Shown: positions 17,334 through 25,973 of the stretch, piece after piece
How positions within the stretch are numbered: the stretch's first letter is position 1
How the letters are laid out: each line of letters starts with the position of its first letter
Origin: Candidatus Gastranaerophilales bacterium
Lineage (GTDB): Bacteria > Cyanobacteriota > Vampirovibrionia > Gastranaerophilales > Gastranaerophilaceae
DNA: 64,000 nt
NCBI GenBank assembly: GCA_944323725.1
Contig: CALUTP010000022.1
Location: 62,001-126,000, forward strand
Direction: 5' to 3'
Made by a program: the position numbers and the translations under genes
The notes under the pieces: model-generated
Databases searched by the model: none
Seen by the model: the letters and a program-made list of their open reading frames with translations, nothing else
Told to the model about the DNA's origin: nothing

Positions 17334-19025
17334 TTATTTAATATTTGAGAAAGTCCAGGCATCAAATGTTGGAGTTTCTGAAATTTTCATCTCTTTTTTA
17401 TCTGAGCCAGTTGATGAATCATCATGAGCAATTGGTTTATATAATCTATTATAATACTCAACAACCATTCTATCAGAATTGAAGTAAGCTTCAGAAGTTC
17501 TAATAGCTTGTCGCATTAATCTAGCCCATTCTGCTTTATTTTCATAGTATGTTGGAATAATTCTATTTTCAATTATACTCATAACACACTCATGATCTTT
17601 CCAATGACGTTCTTCCCAAGGCATTTCATCATCTAGACCTGGATATTCAACAGTATAACCATTAATTCCATCAAATGTTCCCTCAACTGTCCAACCATCA
17701 TAAATTGATAAGTGTAATGCACCATTAGCATTAGCTGACATACCAGAAGTACCTGATGCTTCAAATGGTCGTAATGGAGTATTCAACCAGATATCTGAAC
17801 CACGTTTCAATAGTCCTGATAATTGTAGTTCATATCCAGGTAATACAACAACATTTTTCAGTGTGTGTGATCTGTTTAGTAATTTATTAAACATTTCTTT
17901 ACCCATAACATCATCTGGATGGAATTTACCAGCGAATATAATCTGTATTTTGTTTTCTTCTAAAAGTTTGTTGATTCTATCTTTGTCCATCAAGATTAAC
18001 CAAGCACGCTTGTAATCTGCAAATCGTCTTGCCCAAGTGATGGTTAATACATCTGGATCAAATCTTTTACCCGCAACGTTTGCTACGTGTTCGAATAATT
18101 CCATTTTCATTTCACGTTTAACTGCTAGTAATTGTTCTGGAGTTTGAGCATTTTTTATTCTATCATCTTGCCAATAGTGAAGGTTTACAGCATTGGTGAT
18201 AGCTCTAATTGGACATCTTCCGTCAACCCATTCCCACATTTTATTAGCAACAAGACCATGAAGTTGAGATACAGCATTTGCAATTCTAGACATTCTTAAA
18301 GCAGCAACTGTAAGAGAGAAGTTTTCTCCACCTAGGTTAACAGCAGTTTCTCTTGAAGCTCCAGCAAAAAAGCCGCCTTGCATTAGAGTATCTACCCAGT
18401 GGACTTCATTACCTGCAGCTACAGGAGTATGAGTCGTAAATACAGTTCTTTTCTTAACTTCTTCAAGATTTCCATTATACTGTCTTAATAGTTCAAATGC
18501 TGCAGGAAGAGCATGACCTTCATTCATGTGAATAATATCAAATTTATATCCAACAGCTTGAAGAATTCTAACACCAGCTACACCAAGTACAGTTTCTTGA
18601 GCAATTCTTATTTTTTCATTTCCATCATATAATTTGTGAGAAATACTCTTAGCCCAATCACTGTTTCCTTCTATATCTGTTGTTAATAGATACACAGGGC
18701 AAGCACCAAATAATTCTGGTTCTACATAGTAAGCTTTTACTTTAACTTTTTCTCCAAAAATTTCAACTTCGGTAGAAACATTTAAATCTTTAAGGAAGTC
18801 ATAATATTTTCTGATGTATGCAACTTCGACCTGACCATCATGAGCAATTCTTTGGTCATAGTAGCCGTATGACCATAGCATAGTTACACCAACCATAGGC
18901 ATTTGCAAATATCCTGCAGATAACATATGAGAACCTGCTAAGAATCCTAAACCGCCTGAATATGTCTTTAAAGACTGATCAAGTGCGATTTCCATTGAAA
19001 AGTATGCTACATTTGGTAATGACAT
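17334..19025 (-). CDS. Alpha-glucan phosphorylase homologue (GT35) lacking the PLP lysine
   Basis: 563 aa, short form of the GT35 alpha-glucan phosphorylase family, starting directly at VAYFSMEIALDQSLKTYSGGLGFLAG without the N-terminal domain of the ~850-aa enzymes. Family landmarks: HMNEGHALPAAFE at ~167, TTHTPVAAGNE at ~198, ARRFADYKRAWL at ~332 (the Arg and Lys that contact phosphate and cofactor in phosphorylases), and LRPFEASGTSGMS at ~418-430. In active phosphorylases this last motif is EASGT(S/G)xMK, with the lysine forming the Schiff base to pyridoxal phosphate; here that position is Ser430, followed by ANANGALHLS. Classical PLP-dependent phosphorolysis is therefore doubtful; a glucan-binding or altered transferase role is possible. 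Monocistronic, terminator at 17268-17302. Confidence 0.85.
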   Translation of the reverse strand: MSLPNVAYFSMEIALDQSLKTYSGGLGFLAGSHMLSAGYLQMPMVGVTMLWSYGYYDQRIAHDGQVEVAYIRKYYDFLKDLNVSTEVEIFGEKVKVKAYYVEPELFGACPVYLLTTDIEGNSDWAKSISHKLYDGNEKIRIAQETVLGVAGVRILQAVGYKFDIIHMNEGHALPAAFELLRQYNGNLEEVKKRTVFTTHTPVAAGNEVHWVDTLMQGGFFAGASRETAVNLGGENFSLTVAALRMSRIANAVSQLHGLVANKMWEWVDGRCPIRAITNAVNLHYWQDDRIKNAQTPEQLLAVKREMKMELFEHVANVAGKRFDPDVLTITWARRFADYKRAWLILMDKDRINKLLEENKIQIIFAGKFHPDDVMGKEMFNKLLNRSHTLKNVVVLPGYELQLSGLLKRGSDIWLNTPLRPFEASGTSGMSANANGALHLSIYDGWTVEGTFDGINGYTVEYPGLDDEMPWEERHWKDHECVMSIIENRIIPTYYENKAEWARLMRQAIRTSEAYFNSDRMVVEYYNRLYKPIAHDDSSTGSDKKEMKISETPTFDAWTFSNIK

Positions 19026-19249
19026 ATTTAACCCTTTCTTCTTAAACTATAAATACGCAATTTCATCACCCTTATTTGGGGTAATAACAGCATACCACAA
19101 AAAATATCTAGTCAATTGTAATTATTATATTTTTTAGAACTAATCCTTAAGAATTAGTCAGATAGTGCTATCTGGCATTAACAAAACTTAACAATAAGGC
19201 AATTTAATACAGAAAAAGCACTTTATTTAATTATAGGGGATATATTAAT

Positions 19250-20638
19250 ATGGGAATGGCAGCAGGAAAAATTGCATCTGTAGCACGTACTTTTGTAAAA
19301 GCGTGCAAGAAAAAGAGTATTCTTCAAACAAAACCTAATATTTTTCACGGGATAAACCCGACACTTACATATCCAAAAAGCGGAGAACCCTTTGCTCTGC
19401 CCAGATATATTTCTAAAGAGATGCAAGAAGTAAGGCAAATGAACAAAATTTCAATATATGAAGCGCGTGCTGCACAAAGAGCTGATTCTGTTTCATTTCC
19501 TAAAGCTTCTGCAGAAGATTTGCAGCGTCTGACTGCAAATACTTTTGAAGCAAGCTACTCAAGGTGTGTCTATGTAAGACCGAAAGACGGTGAGATTTTT
19601 AATCTTTTAAAGACAGGAGAAACAAAAGACGGTAAATATATTATGAGGGTGCTTGATAGTGAGGGTGCCTTCATTAAAGAAGTACAGGTTAAGCCTAAAG
19701 TTCATGTTATTATAGATGATTTAAGCGAAAAGTCTTTTGACCGGCATAATCCTGACTGGAGATTTCAGGAACTGTATAATTTATCACATGCTGAATATAT
19801 GAGTATCGGAGCTCGTAAAAATAATCCTTTTGAAAAAGTTGTCATATTTAATGTTTCAGAGCCTTGCAAAAATGGAAAAGTCAATGATGAGCTAAAGGTG
19901 CTTGAAATATACAGAGATCTTGCAAAGAAAATACAAAACGGCGAAAATATGGATATTATATCCATATCACGCGGTGCCGGCGGAATAGGACATGATTTAC
20001 CGGGTAGAATTACCGGCAGGGATTACAATGATATAATGACGAATGAATCATATCGAGCCCTTGTACAAATTGCGAACCAAAACGGAGTGAGAGTGCTAAA
20101 TTCCGCGGGAAACGGCGGGCCTTCAAAACTAAATAGAAACCTTTTGAACAGCGGAGCCGAGGGTGTAGGAGCACTGGGGCGCAACGGAAAAGTAATTGAG
20201 TATTCTTCAACAAGAAATACTTACTGGACGCAGCATTATGAACGCAGCGGCTTCCCTGTAATTTTCAGCAAGGATGGTATTAATATTACCGGTACCTCAG
20301 GAATTGATATTCCAGTAAAAAATATGCTTATAGGACAGGAGAATAATGCAGTACAGGCAAGATTTTATAGATTGAAAAGCATGATGCAAAAAATATCCGA
20401 CGAGCACTGGAAAACTACTGACAAAGCTTTAAAAGCAGAGCTTGAAAATAAGTTTAATTTTCTGAAAGGATGCCTGGATAAAATCGGCAACTGGTACTAT
20501 GTTCTAACCGTTGACAGCAGAACAGGCAAGCTTCAGATACCGGAGATGTGTTTTGGAAGCTGCGGCGGCACCTCGCTTGCGACAGCTGCAAGGGCGGCTA
20601 AAATTAACCTTCACGAAACAATGAAAGAAGTTTTGTAA
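19250..20638 (+). CDS. Subtilisin-like serine protease (S8) with MGMAA N-terminus
   Basis: 462 aa. The S8 fold can be followed: KVHVIIDDLSE (catalytic Asp strand), LSHAEYMSIGA (likely catalytic His helix), MDIISISRGAGG (core strand), VLNSAGNGG (oxyanion Asn) and CGGTSLATAARAA (catalytic Ser in GTS). The His loop lacks the standard HGTH form, so activity is probable, not certain. There is no signal peptide; instead it begins MGMAAGKIASVARTF, like the MG-family proteins at 351, 16029 and 60822, then a basic segment. Its G+C content (about 50% in the middle) is well above the surroundings and it abuts the PLP lyase gene with similar composition. AGGGGA lies before the ATG. Possible role: processing or export-linked protease; inference only. 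Confidence 0.8.
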   Translation: MGMAAGKIASVARTFVKACKKKSILQTKPNIFHGINPTLTYPKSGEPFALPRYISKEMQEVRQMNKISIYEARAAQRADSVSFPKASAEDLQRLTANTFEASYSRCVYVRPKDGEIFNLLKTGETKDGKYIMRVLDSEGAFIKEVQVKPKVHVIIDDLSEKSFDRHNPDWRFQELYNLSHAEYMSIGARKNNPFEKVVIFNVSEPCKNGKVNDELKVLEIYRDLAKKIQNGENMDIISISRGAGGIGHDLPGRITGRDYNDIMTNESYRALVQIANQNGVRVLNSAGNGGPSKLNRNLLNSGAEGVGALGRNGKVIEYSSTRNTYWTQHYERSGFPVIFSKDGINITGTSGIDIPVKNMLIGQENNAVQARFYRLKSMMQKISDEHWKTTDKALKAELENKFNFLKGCLDKIGNWYYVLTVDSRTGKLQIPEMCFGSCGGTSLATAARAAKINLHETMKEVL

Positions 20639-21871
20639 CTACTTCATTACTTTTTCCAGAATTTTTGTCAGCGCTATTTTTACGTGTGCGTAATTTAATC
20701 CGCCCTGCATATAGGCGACGTAAGGTGCTCTCATAGGCCCGTCTGCCGAAAGTTCAATTGTAGAGCCTTCTATAAACGTTCCGCCTGCCATGATAACTTT
20801 ATCTTCATATCCAGGAATGTATTCTGGAATTGGAGTTACGTATCCGTTAACCGGCGAGAGTGACTGAATTGTTCTGCAAAACTGTTCCAGAGGCTCTGGA
20901 GAATTGAAAGTAATATTCTGTATAATATCAGTGCGTTTTTCGTTAAATTTCGGCGAAGAATTGTAGCCGATCTCATCAAAGATTTTCGCAGCAAGGACGG
21001 CACCTTTTACGGCTTCCGACACAACTGAAGGCGCCATAAAAAGCCCCTGAAAAATTAGTCTGTGCTGATTAAACATTGCGCCGCCTTCTGCGCCAATTCC
21101 CGGTGCGGTAAGTCTGTTTGCTGCTCTGTCAACAAGTCTGGCTTTCCCTGCGATATAGCCTCCGGCCTCTACAATTCCGCCGCCGGGATTTTTAATTAGA
21201 GAGCCTGCAATTATATCGGCCCCGGCTTCAAGAGGTTCTTTAGCTTCTACAAATTCGCCGTAACAGTTATCCACAAAACAGATGCAATCAGGATTTTTCT
21301 TTTTTACAATTTTACAAATCTCACTGATTTCATCTACTGTCAGGGATTTTCTGGTCGAATAACCTTTTGAGCGCTGAATTAGAACCATTTTAACAGTTTC
21401 ATCAATAGCTTTTTCTATTGCTTCCAAATCAACGTTGTTATTTTTTAGCGGAACTTCATTGTACAAAACCCCGTGTGCAATAAGGGAATCCTCTCTGATT
21501 TCTTCTTCCCCTAAAGTTCCGATGACTTCCTGCATGGTATCATACGGTGCGCCGGCGACAGAGATAAGCCTGTCTCCAGGTCTGAGGTTCCCGAAAAGTA
21601 CACACGCAAGTGTATGGGTTCCTGAGGCAAAATGTATTCTGGCAATAGCTTTCTCAGCTTTGAAAACATCTGCAAAAACTCTATCCAGAATTTCCCGCCC
21701 CATATCATCATGCCCGTAACCTGAAACCGTATAAAAATGTTCTGGGGCAACTCTATTATTTATAAATGCATTAAGTACTTTTTCTTGATTGTAATCTCTT
21801 ATTTTATCTATATATTCAAATTCAACTTTTAAGTTTTTCTCAGCTTGCTTAATAATTGCTTTACTATTCAT
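20639..21871 (-). CDS. Methionine gamma-lyase/aluminium-resistance family PLP enzyme (YnbB-like)
   Basis: 410 aa, full length for the YnbB family (Pfam Met_gamma_lyase/'Alum_res'). Fold type I PLP protein: HFASGTHTLACVLFGNLRPGD near residue 80, FVDNCYGEFVE (Asp contacting the PLP ring) and AGSLIKNPGGGI, where the lysine should carry PLP. Later ADGPMRAPYVAYMQGGLNYAH is family-specific. Its true substrate is unsettled in the family. It converges on the subtilase gene with stop codons adjacent (20638/20639). Most of the gene is G+C-rich (for example 33 of 60 bases at 21121-21180), yet the first ~45 codons are strongly AT-rich (11 of 60 at 21781-21840), indicating a composition break inside the coding sequence. 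Confidence 0.85.
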   Translation of the reverse strand: MNSKAIIKQAEKNLKVEFEYIDKIRDYNQEKVLNAFINNRVAPEHFYTVSGYGHDDMGREILDRVFADVFKAEKAIARIHFASGTHTLACVLFGNLRPGDRLISVAGAPYDTMQEVIGTLGEEEIREDSLIAHGVLYNEVPLKNNNVDLEAIEKAIDETVKMVLIQRSKGYSTRKSLTVDEISEICKIVKKKNPDCICFVDNCYGEFVEAKEPLEAGADIIAGSLIKNPGGGIVEAGGYIAGKARLVDRAANRLTAPGIGAEGGAMFNQHRLIFQGLFMAPSVVSEAVKGAVLAAKIFDEIGYNSSPKFNEKRTDIIQNITFNSPEPLEQFCRTIQSLSPVNGYVTPIPEYIPGYEDKVIMAGGTFIEGSTIELSADGPMRAPYVAYMQGGLNYAHVKIALTKILEKVMK

Positions 21872-21973
21872 ATTTTATATCCCTTTATAATTATTTTATC
21901 ACAAAGAAAATTTGTAAATTTATTTTTTTGTGTAGTAAAATAATAATAAAAAATTAATAGAAAGGAGAATTAT

Positions 21974-22177
21974 ATGTATCACGTTTACAGAGAAAGAAAT
22001 CATTCCGAGTTTTCTAGAGCTTTAGTGGGAGAATTTACTGATTTAGATGAAGCAAGAGCTTGTGCGCAAAAAGCTATTGCTGGTAAAGATGATTATAACT
22101 ATATTATTATTGAAACTGATGGACATGTTAATAATTATGGAGATTTAATAACAACTGTTATTGAAGAAAGTGACTAG
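21974..22177 (+). CDS. Small conserved-looking protein, 67 aa, function unknown
   Basis: Begins MYHVYRERNHSEFSRALVGE, acidic at the C-terminus (TTVIEESD), no cysteines, no membrane segment. AAAGGAG lies six bases before the ATG, a strong ribosome-binding site, which together with normal codon use supports a real gene. The alternation of hydrophobic and polar residues (YNYIIIETDGHV) suggests a small alpha/beta domain. No family recognised. It lies between the divergent PLP lyase and the VWA protein on the plus strand. Confidence 0.7.
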   Translation: MYHVYRERNHSEFSRALVGEFTDLDEARACAQKAIAGKDDYNYIIIETDGHVNNYGDLITTVIEESD

Positions 22178-22226
22178 TCTATATTACTAATAGAATATTT
22201 TAATATTTTGATAAATAAGATTAAGT

Positions 22227-22940
22227 ATGAGGTACTTAATCTTATTTTTATGTTTTTTTAGCTTACCAGTATTTGCTTCAGGAGAGTACGGTATTTATAG
22301 ACCAGATACATATAAATATAATCAAAGTGATAAAGAAATGACACTTTTTATACTTGATTTCTCAAATAGTATGACAGAATTCCTTGATGGTGAAAGCAAG
22401 GTTGATTTAATGCTTGAGACTATGAGACAAATACTCCCAACTATCAGTTCAAATAGCTTAATAGGTTTAAGAGTTTATGGCCATAAAATGGGTTTCACAC
22501 CGATAGATGCTTGCAGAGCTTCTACTCTTCTTGTACCGATAGCTAGGGGAAATAATTATAATATAGAAGGTGCTTTATTAAGAACAAATCCTAGGGGAAT
22601 GACACCTATTACATACTCATTAAAACAAGCTATTAAGTATGATTTTATGGGCTTTACAGGTAAAAAGCATATTATACTGCTGACAGATGGTGGTGAAAAT
22701 TGTGATGAGAGTCCATGCAAATTTGTTATGGAGCTTATAAAAATAAGAAAAGATGTTGTTATTGATGTGATTGCATTTAATATTGACAACGAAGATGACC
22801 TAGCTCAACTTGAATGTACATCTCTTGTGACAAGTGGAAAATTTTATACTGCAAATACTGCTGCTGAATTAGCAAACAGCCTTAATAATTCAATTAATGT
22901 TCACAAAGAAGTTGACGCAAAAATTATCCCTAATTATTAA
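22227..22940 (+). CDS. Secreted von Willebrand factor A domain protein
   Basis: 237 aa. A signal peptide is visible (MRYLILFLCFFSLPVFASGE; likely cleavage after FAS). The rest is one VWA domain: LFILDFSNSMTEF carries the DxSxS MIDAS motif at ~45, RGMTPITYSL gives the MIDAS Thr, and HIILLTDGGENC the MIDAS Asp. Four cysteines (CRAS, NCDESPC, LECTS) could form disulfides, consistent with export. VWA domains usually bind protein partners through a divalent metal. It lies downstream of the 67-aa gene with a 49-bp gap; no strong Shine-Dalgarno. Partner unknown. Confidence 0.85.
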   Translation: MRYLILFLCFFSLPVFASGEYGIYRPDTYKYNQSDKEMTLFILDFSNSMTEFLDGESKVDLMLETMRQILPTISSNSLIGLRVYGHKMGFTPIDACRASTLLVPIARGNNYNIEGALLRTNPRGMTPITYSLKQAIKYDFMGFTGKKHIILLTDGGENCDESPCKFVMELIKIRKDVVIDVIAFNIDNEDDLAQLECTSLVTSGKFYTANTAAELANSLNNSINVHKEVDAKIIPNY

Positions 22941-23011
22941 ATTATTGAAAAAAAAATTTTTCTGTGTAAAAATTTATTTGTCGTTTTTAATAATATTAGG
23001 AGATTATATGT

Positions 23012-24193
23012 ATGAAGGTATTATTATGCCAAAATTATGCTCTAAAGTCGTTTAATACTCAGCATTTTTCATCAATTAGTGCTGAAAATTTAAAAAGTAA
23101 TGAAAGTAACTTACAAAAAGAAAAAATGGCTAAAACGTCTGTCTATGCTGCGTCTGCTCTTGCTTTATTAGGTACTGGTATATATATTTTAAAACATAAG
23201 TCGTTATCTAATAAAACTAAGAAAATTATTGATGATATTGTTCAAGATGTTAAGACTCCCCTTCCTGATGAACCGTTAGCTAATTCTTTACCTGCTTTTT
23301 TGAAAGAGAAGCTCTCAATCAATGATAAGTACAATTTATTTAAAAATTTTGTCACTTCTCCTGATGGGAATAAAGTACTTGGTAAAGGCGCTAATTCAAC
23401 AGTTTATGAAATGCCATTTTTAGATGAGTATGTGCTGAAAGTTATAAACCAAGATAAGCAGTTAGATCCAAATAAAGTACCAATAGGCATTTTCCCTGAA
23501 AATGCTAATATAGGACAGCCGGTATGGGTAAATCCAGAAAATGCAAAAATAATTTTATTAAAGAAAGTTACAGGTAAACCTAATTCTGTTGAGGATTGGT
23601 CAAGAATTATCTATGATCCTGAGATTGGTAAACCTCACTCAATTACACCTAGACAGGCTAAAGATTATTTTACTAATATTACTAAAATTTCTCAAATGGA
23701 TCAAAGTGTATTCGATGACTTTGCAAATCAAGTAAAAATACTAGATACAACTCCAAAATATAGTGGTGATATCAATATTGGATTTAAAACAGATAGTATA
23801 AACCCAAATAATTTACTAATTGATTTTAAAAATAACAAATTATCTGTAATAGATTATTTTGCGAAAGATCAACCAGAATATCAAAATTCATACATGGATA
23901 TGGTAGCTTTAATTACTGATTTTACACTTATGCCAGAGTTTTATGACTTATTAAAACCCAATTTACAAAGACAATTACTGACTTCATTCAAAAAAATTGA
24001 CGATAAGTGTTTTAAAGCTGCAGAAAAAGCGGGGTTATCTACAGATAAGACTGTTTTTATGATCTTTATAAATAAGACAAATAAGTATTTCCCAATACAA
24101 GGAGTCAAAAAAGCTGATGGAAATGGAGAATATATAAGACAATATGATAATACAGCTAAACATTTACTAAATGTATTAGAAAGCTTAAAATAG
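23012..24193 (+). CDS. Protein-kinase-like protein with N-terminal hydrophobic segment
   Basis: 393 aa. After a short N-terminus containing LKSFNTQHFSS, residues ~43-60 form a hydrophobic segment (SVYAASALALLGTGIYIL). From ~120 the sequence resembles a protein kinase/aminoglycoside phosphotransferase fold: VLGKGANSTVYEMP (glycine loop), YVLKVINQD (ATP-site Lys), then SINPNNLLIDFKNNKLSVIDYF, equivalent to the catalytic-loop Asn and the metal-binding D of DFG/IDF. The canonical HxD of the catalytic loop appears as KTDS, so activity may be weak or altered. A membrane-tethered or exported kinase is one reading. It is followed by a convergent phospholipase-D-like gene 1 bp away. Confidence 0.6.
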   Translation: MKVLLCQNYALKSFNTQHFSSISAENLKSNESNLQKEKMAKTSVYAASALALLGTGIYILKHKSLSNKTKKIIDDIVQDVKTPLPDEPLANSLPAFLKEKLSINDKYNLFKNFVTSPDGNKVLGKGANSTVYEMPFLDEYVLKVINQDKQLDPNKVPIGIFPENANIGQPVWVNPENAKIILLKKVTGKPNSVEDWSRIIYDPEIGKPHSITPRQAKDYFTNITKISQMDQSVFDDFANQVKILDTTPKYSGDINIGFKTDSINPNNLLIDFKNNKLSVIDYFAKDQPEYQNSYMDMVALITDFTLMPEFYDLLKPNLQRQLLTSFKKIDDKCFKAAEKAGLSTDKTVFMIFINKTNKYFPIQGVKKADGNGEYIRQYDNTAKHLLNVLESLK

Positions 24194-24194
24194 T

Positions 24195-25973
24195 TTACTT
24201 ACACCCAGCATCATCAGAATCAATTTTCCCGTCAAAATTATTATCTATACCATCATAACAGGAGCCGATAGAATACTTACTTTCGGCTCTTAGTGTCGAT
24301 TTCAAGTATCTATCAGGAATTTTCTGCCAAAGGTATACAAAAAATTCTCTATAAAAATTTGCCAAACGCGGGCTTTCTATAATAAGAGTATTTTCGTCAT
24401 TCTTATTTTCTCCGCTGTTTGAAAAATTTGCTGAGCCTATTATTATATATTTATTATCAATAATTATAGCTTTAGAGTGCATTTTACCTGCAAAATTCTC
24501 AACTTTTACAGGTATTCCACTTGTTCTTAGAAGTTTAAATTTAGAGTTTTTCCCTCGTGTATTTGTTGCGTCAACTATAATTTTAACATCAACCCCGCGT
24601 TTATAAGCTTTAATTAAAGAGTTGGAAAGTTCACAATGTGTTATTAAAAAGGCTGGCATATATATATAATCTTTTGAATTATTTATAAGAGGTATTACAT
24701 AATTAGTTATTTGTTTATCCTGCGGTGAAAAAAATACAGAATATTTATTTGAATCAACCGCTATATTAGTGTTATTAATAGTTTTATTTTTAAGTAGATG
24801 AAATCTTCCGTTATACATTTGCTCAAATTCACTAGTATAAAGTTCTGCAATTTTAGCAGAATTAATTATAATGACATTATTTTGGTTAAATCCTGATAGA
24901 CCAGTTAACGAAAAATTCATAGATCCAGTATAGACCTTAGTTCTATCGAATATTGCAAATTTGTTATGCATAAGCATATTTGTCAAAGTTGAATTACCAT
25001 CTATAATATCAGCTCTATTATTTTTAAATTTTTCTATAAATTCATCTGTCTCTGGGTAATAATTTTTAGAATTTGTTTTTTTATCATATATAATTCTAAT
25101 ATTTACCCCCCTTAATTCAGCATTTTTTAAAGCCAAAGTTATTTGAGGGATGTTTGTCCACCCATAGAGCGCAATATCAATATTTGACGAGGCAGAATTT
25201 ATAAGGTCGATAAATTCTTTGCATACAATATGATTGCAGGATCTATCAGGTTTTAGAATTACAGTAAAATCAGTTAATATAAGTTTAGTATTCCCATCAG
25301 TCATAATACTTGGCGGTGGCGGGATAGTTCTAGAAAATATTTTTTTATGTTTTATAGAATATAAGTTATTAATGTAGCAAAATTTACAAGGCTTAGCATC
25401 ATCTGGTAAGTCTTTTTTTAATAAAATAGCAGCATCATGTGCTATTTTACCATATTTACAATCTAATTTATGGTACTTTTTACTTTTATGGTTATAAATT
25501 ACTAAATTAAGCTTAGATGATCTTTCTTTAACCCTTCTAAATTCTGGAGAAGTAATATTAAAACCACTTTTATACAAAATGTCAGCATAATTGGATTTAT
25601 TTATAAAAATTTTAGCTTTTCTACAATCTGTCCTATTACTTTTTAGGAATTTCAACTTAACTTGTTTTCCTAAAATGTTTTTTGCAGCAAATTCATCTGC
25701 TAAATATCCAATCGAGATCATTTGGTTATATGTGAGTTTAGTGTTAATTGATTCATTATCAGATAATTTATTAAAATTTGCGGTGAAAATATCTACACCA
25801 TCAGCACAAATCGTTTCATTTACATCAATTTTATGATTATTATTCAGGTCAATTTGGATAATTTTAGGGGTAATAACACCTAATACTGCATGTTTTGATG
25901 AAAGTTTCAGCTGAAAAATAACAAACAAAAGAAATGTAAATATTATAAATATATAAATAATCGAATTTTTCAT
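24195..25973 (-). CDS. Membrane-anchored or secreted phospholipase D-like protein with two HKD motifs
   Basis: 592 aa. An N-terminal hydrophobic segment (residues ~5-23) precedes a calcium-loop-like DLNNNHKIDVNETIC. Next, a nuclease/thermonuclease-like region (GKQVKLKFLKSNRTDCRKAK) and a Cys/His pair region (YHKLDCKYGKIAHD ... CKFC) typical of small metal-binding domains. The PLD part has two HxK(x)4D signatures: MHNKFAIFDRTKVYTGSMNFS (first, ~327) and MHSKAIIIDNKYIIIGSANFS (second, ~500). The C-terminus SCYDGIDNNFDGKIDSDDAG is a DxDxDG calcium-binding repeat. Function: phosphodiesterase on lipid or nucleic acid outside the cytoplasm. It overlaps the start of the next upstream gene's stop by one base, suggesting co-transcription with the ChbG-like gene. 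Confidence 0.85.
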   Translation of the reverse strand: MKNSIIYIFIIFTFLLFVIFQLKLSSKHAVLGVITPKIIQIDLNNNHKIDVNETICADGVDIFTANFNKLSDNESINTKLTYNQMISIGYLADEFAAKNILGKQVKLKFLKSNRTDCRKAKIFINKSNYADILYKSGFNITSPEFRRVKERSSKLNLVIYNHKSKKYHKLDCKYGKIAHDAAILLKKDLPDDAKPCKFCYINNLYSIKHKKIFSRTIPPPPSIMTDGNTKLILTDFTVILKPDRSCNHIVCKEFIDLINSASSNIDIALYGWTNIPQITLALKNAELRGVNIRIIYDKKTNSKNYYPETDEFIEKFKNNRADIIDGNSTLTNMLMHNKFAIFDRTKVYTGSMNFSLTGLSGFNQNNVIIINSAKIAELYTSEFEQMYNGRFHLLKNKTINNTNIAVDSNKYSVFFSPQDKQITNYVIPLINNSKDYIYMPAFLITHCELSNSLIKAYKRGVDVKIIVDATNTRGKNSKFKLLRTSGIPVKVENFAGKMHSKAIIIDNKYIIIGSANFSNSGENKNDENTLIIESPRLANFYREFFVYLWQKIPDRYLKSTLRAESKYSIGSCYDGIDNNFDGKIDSDDAGCK

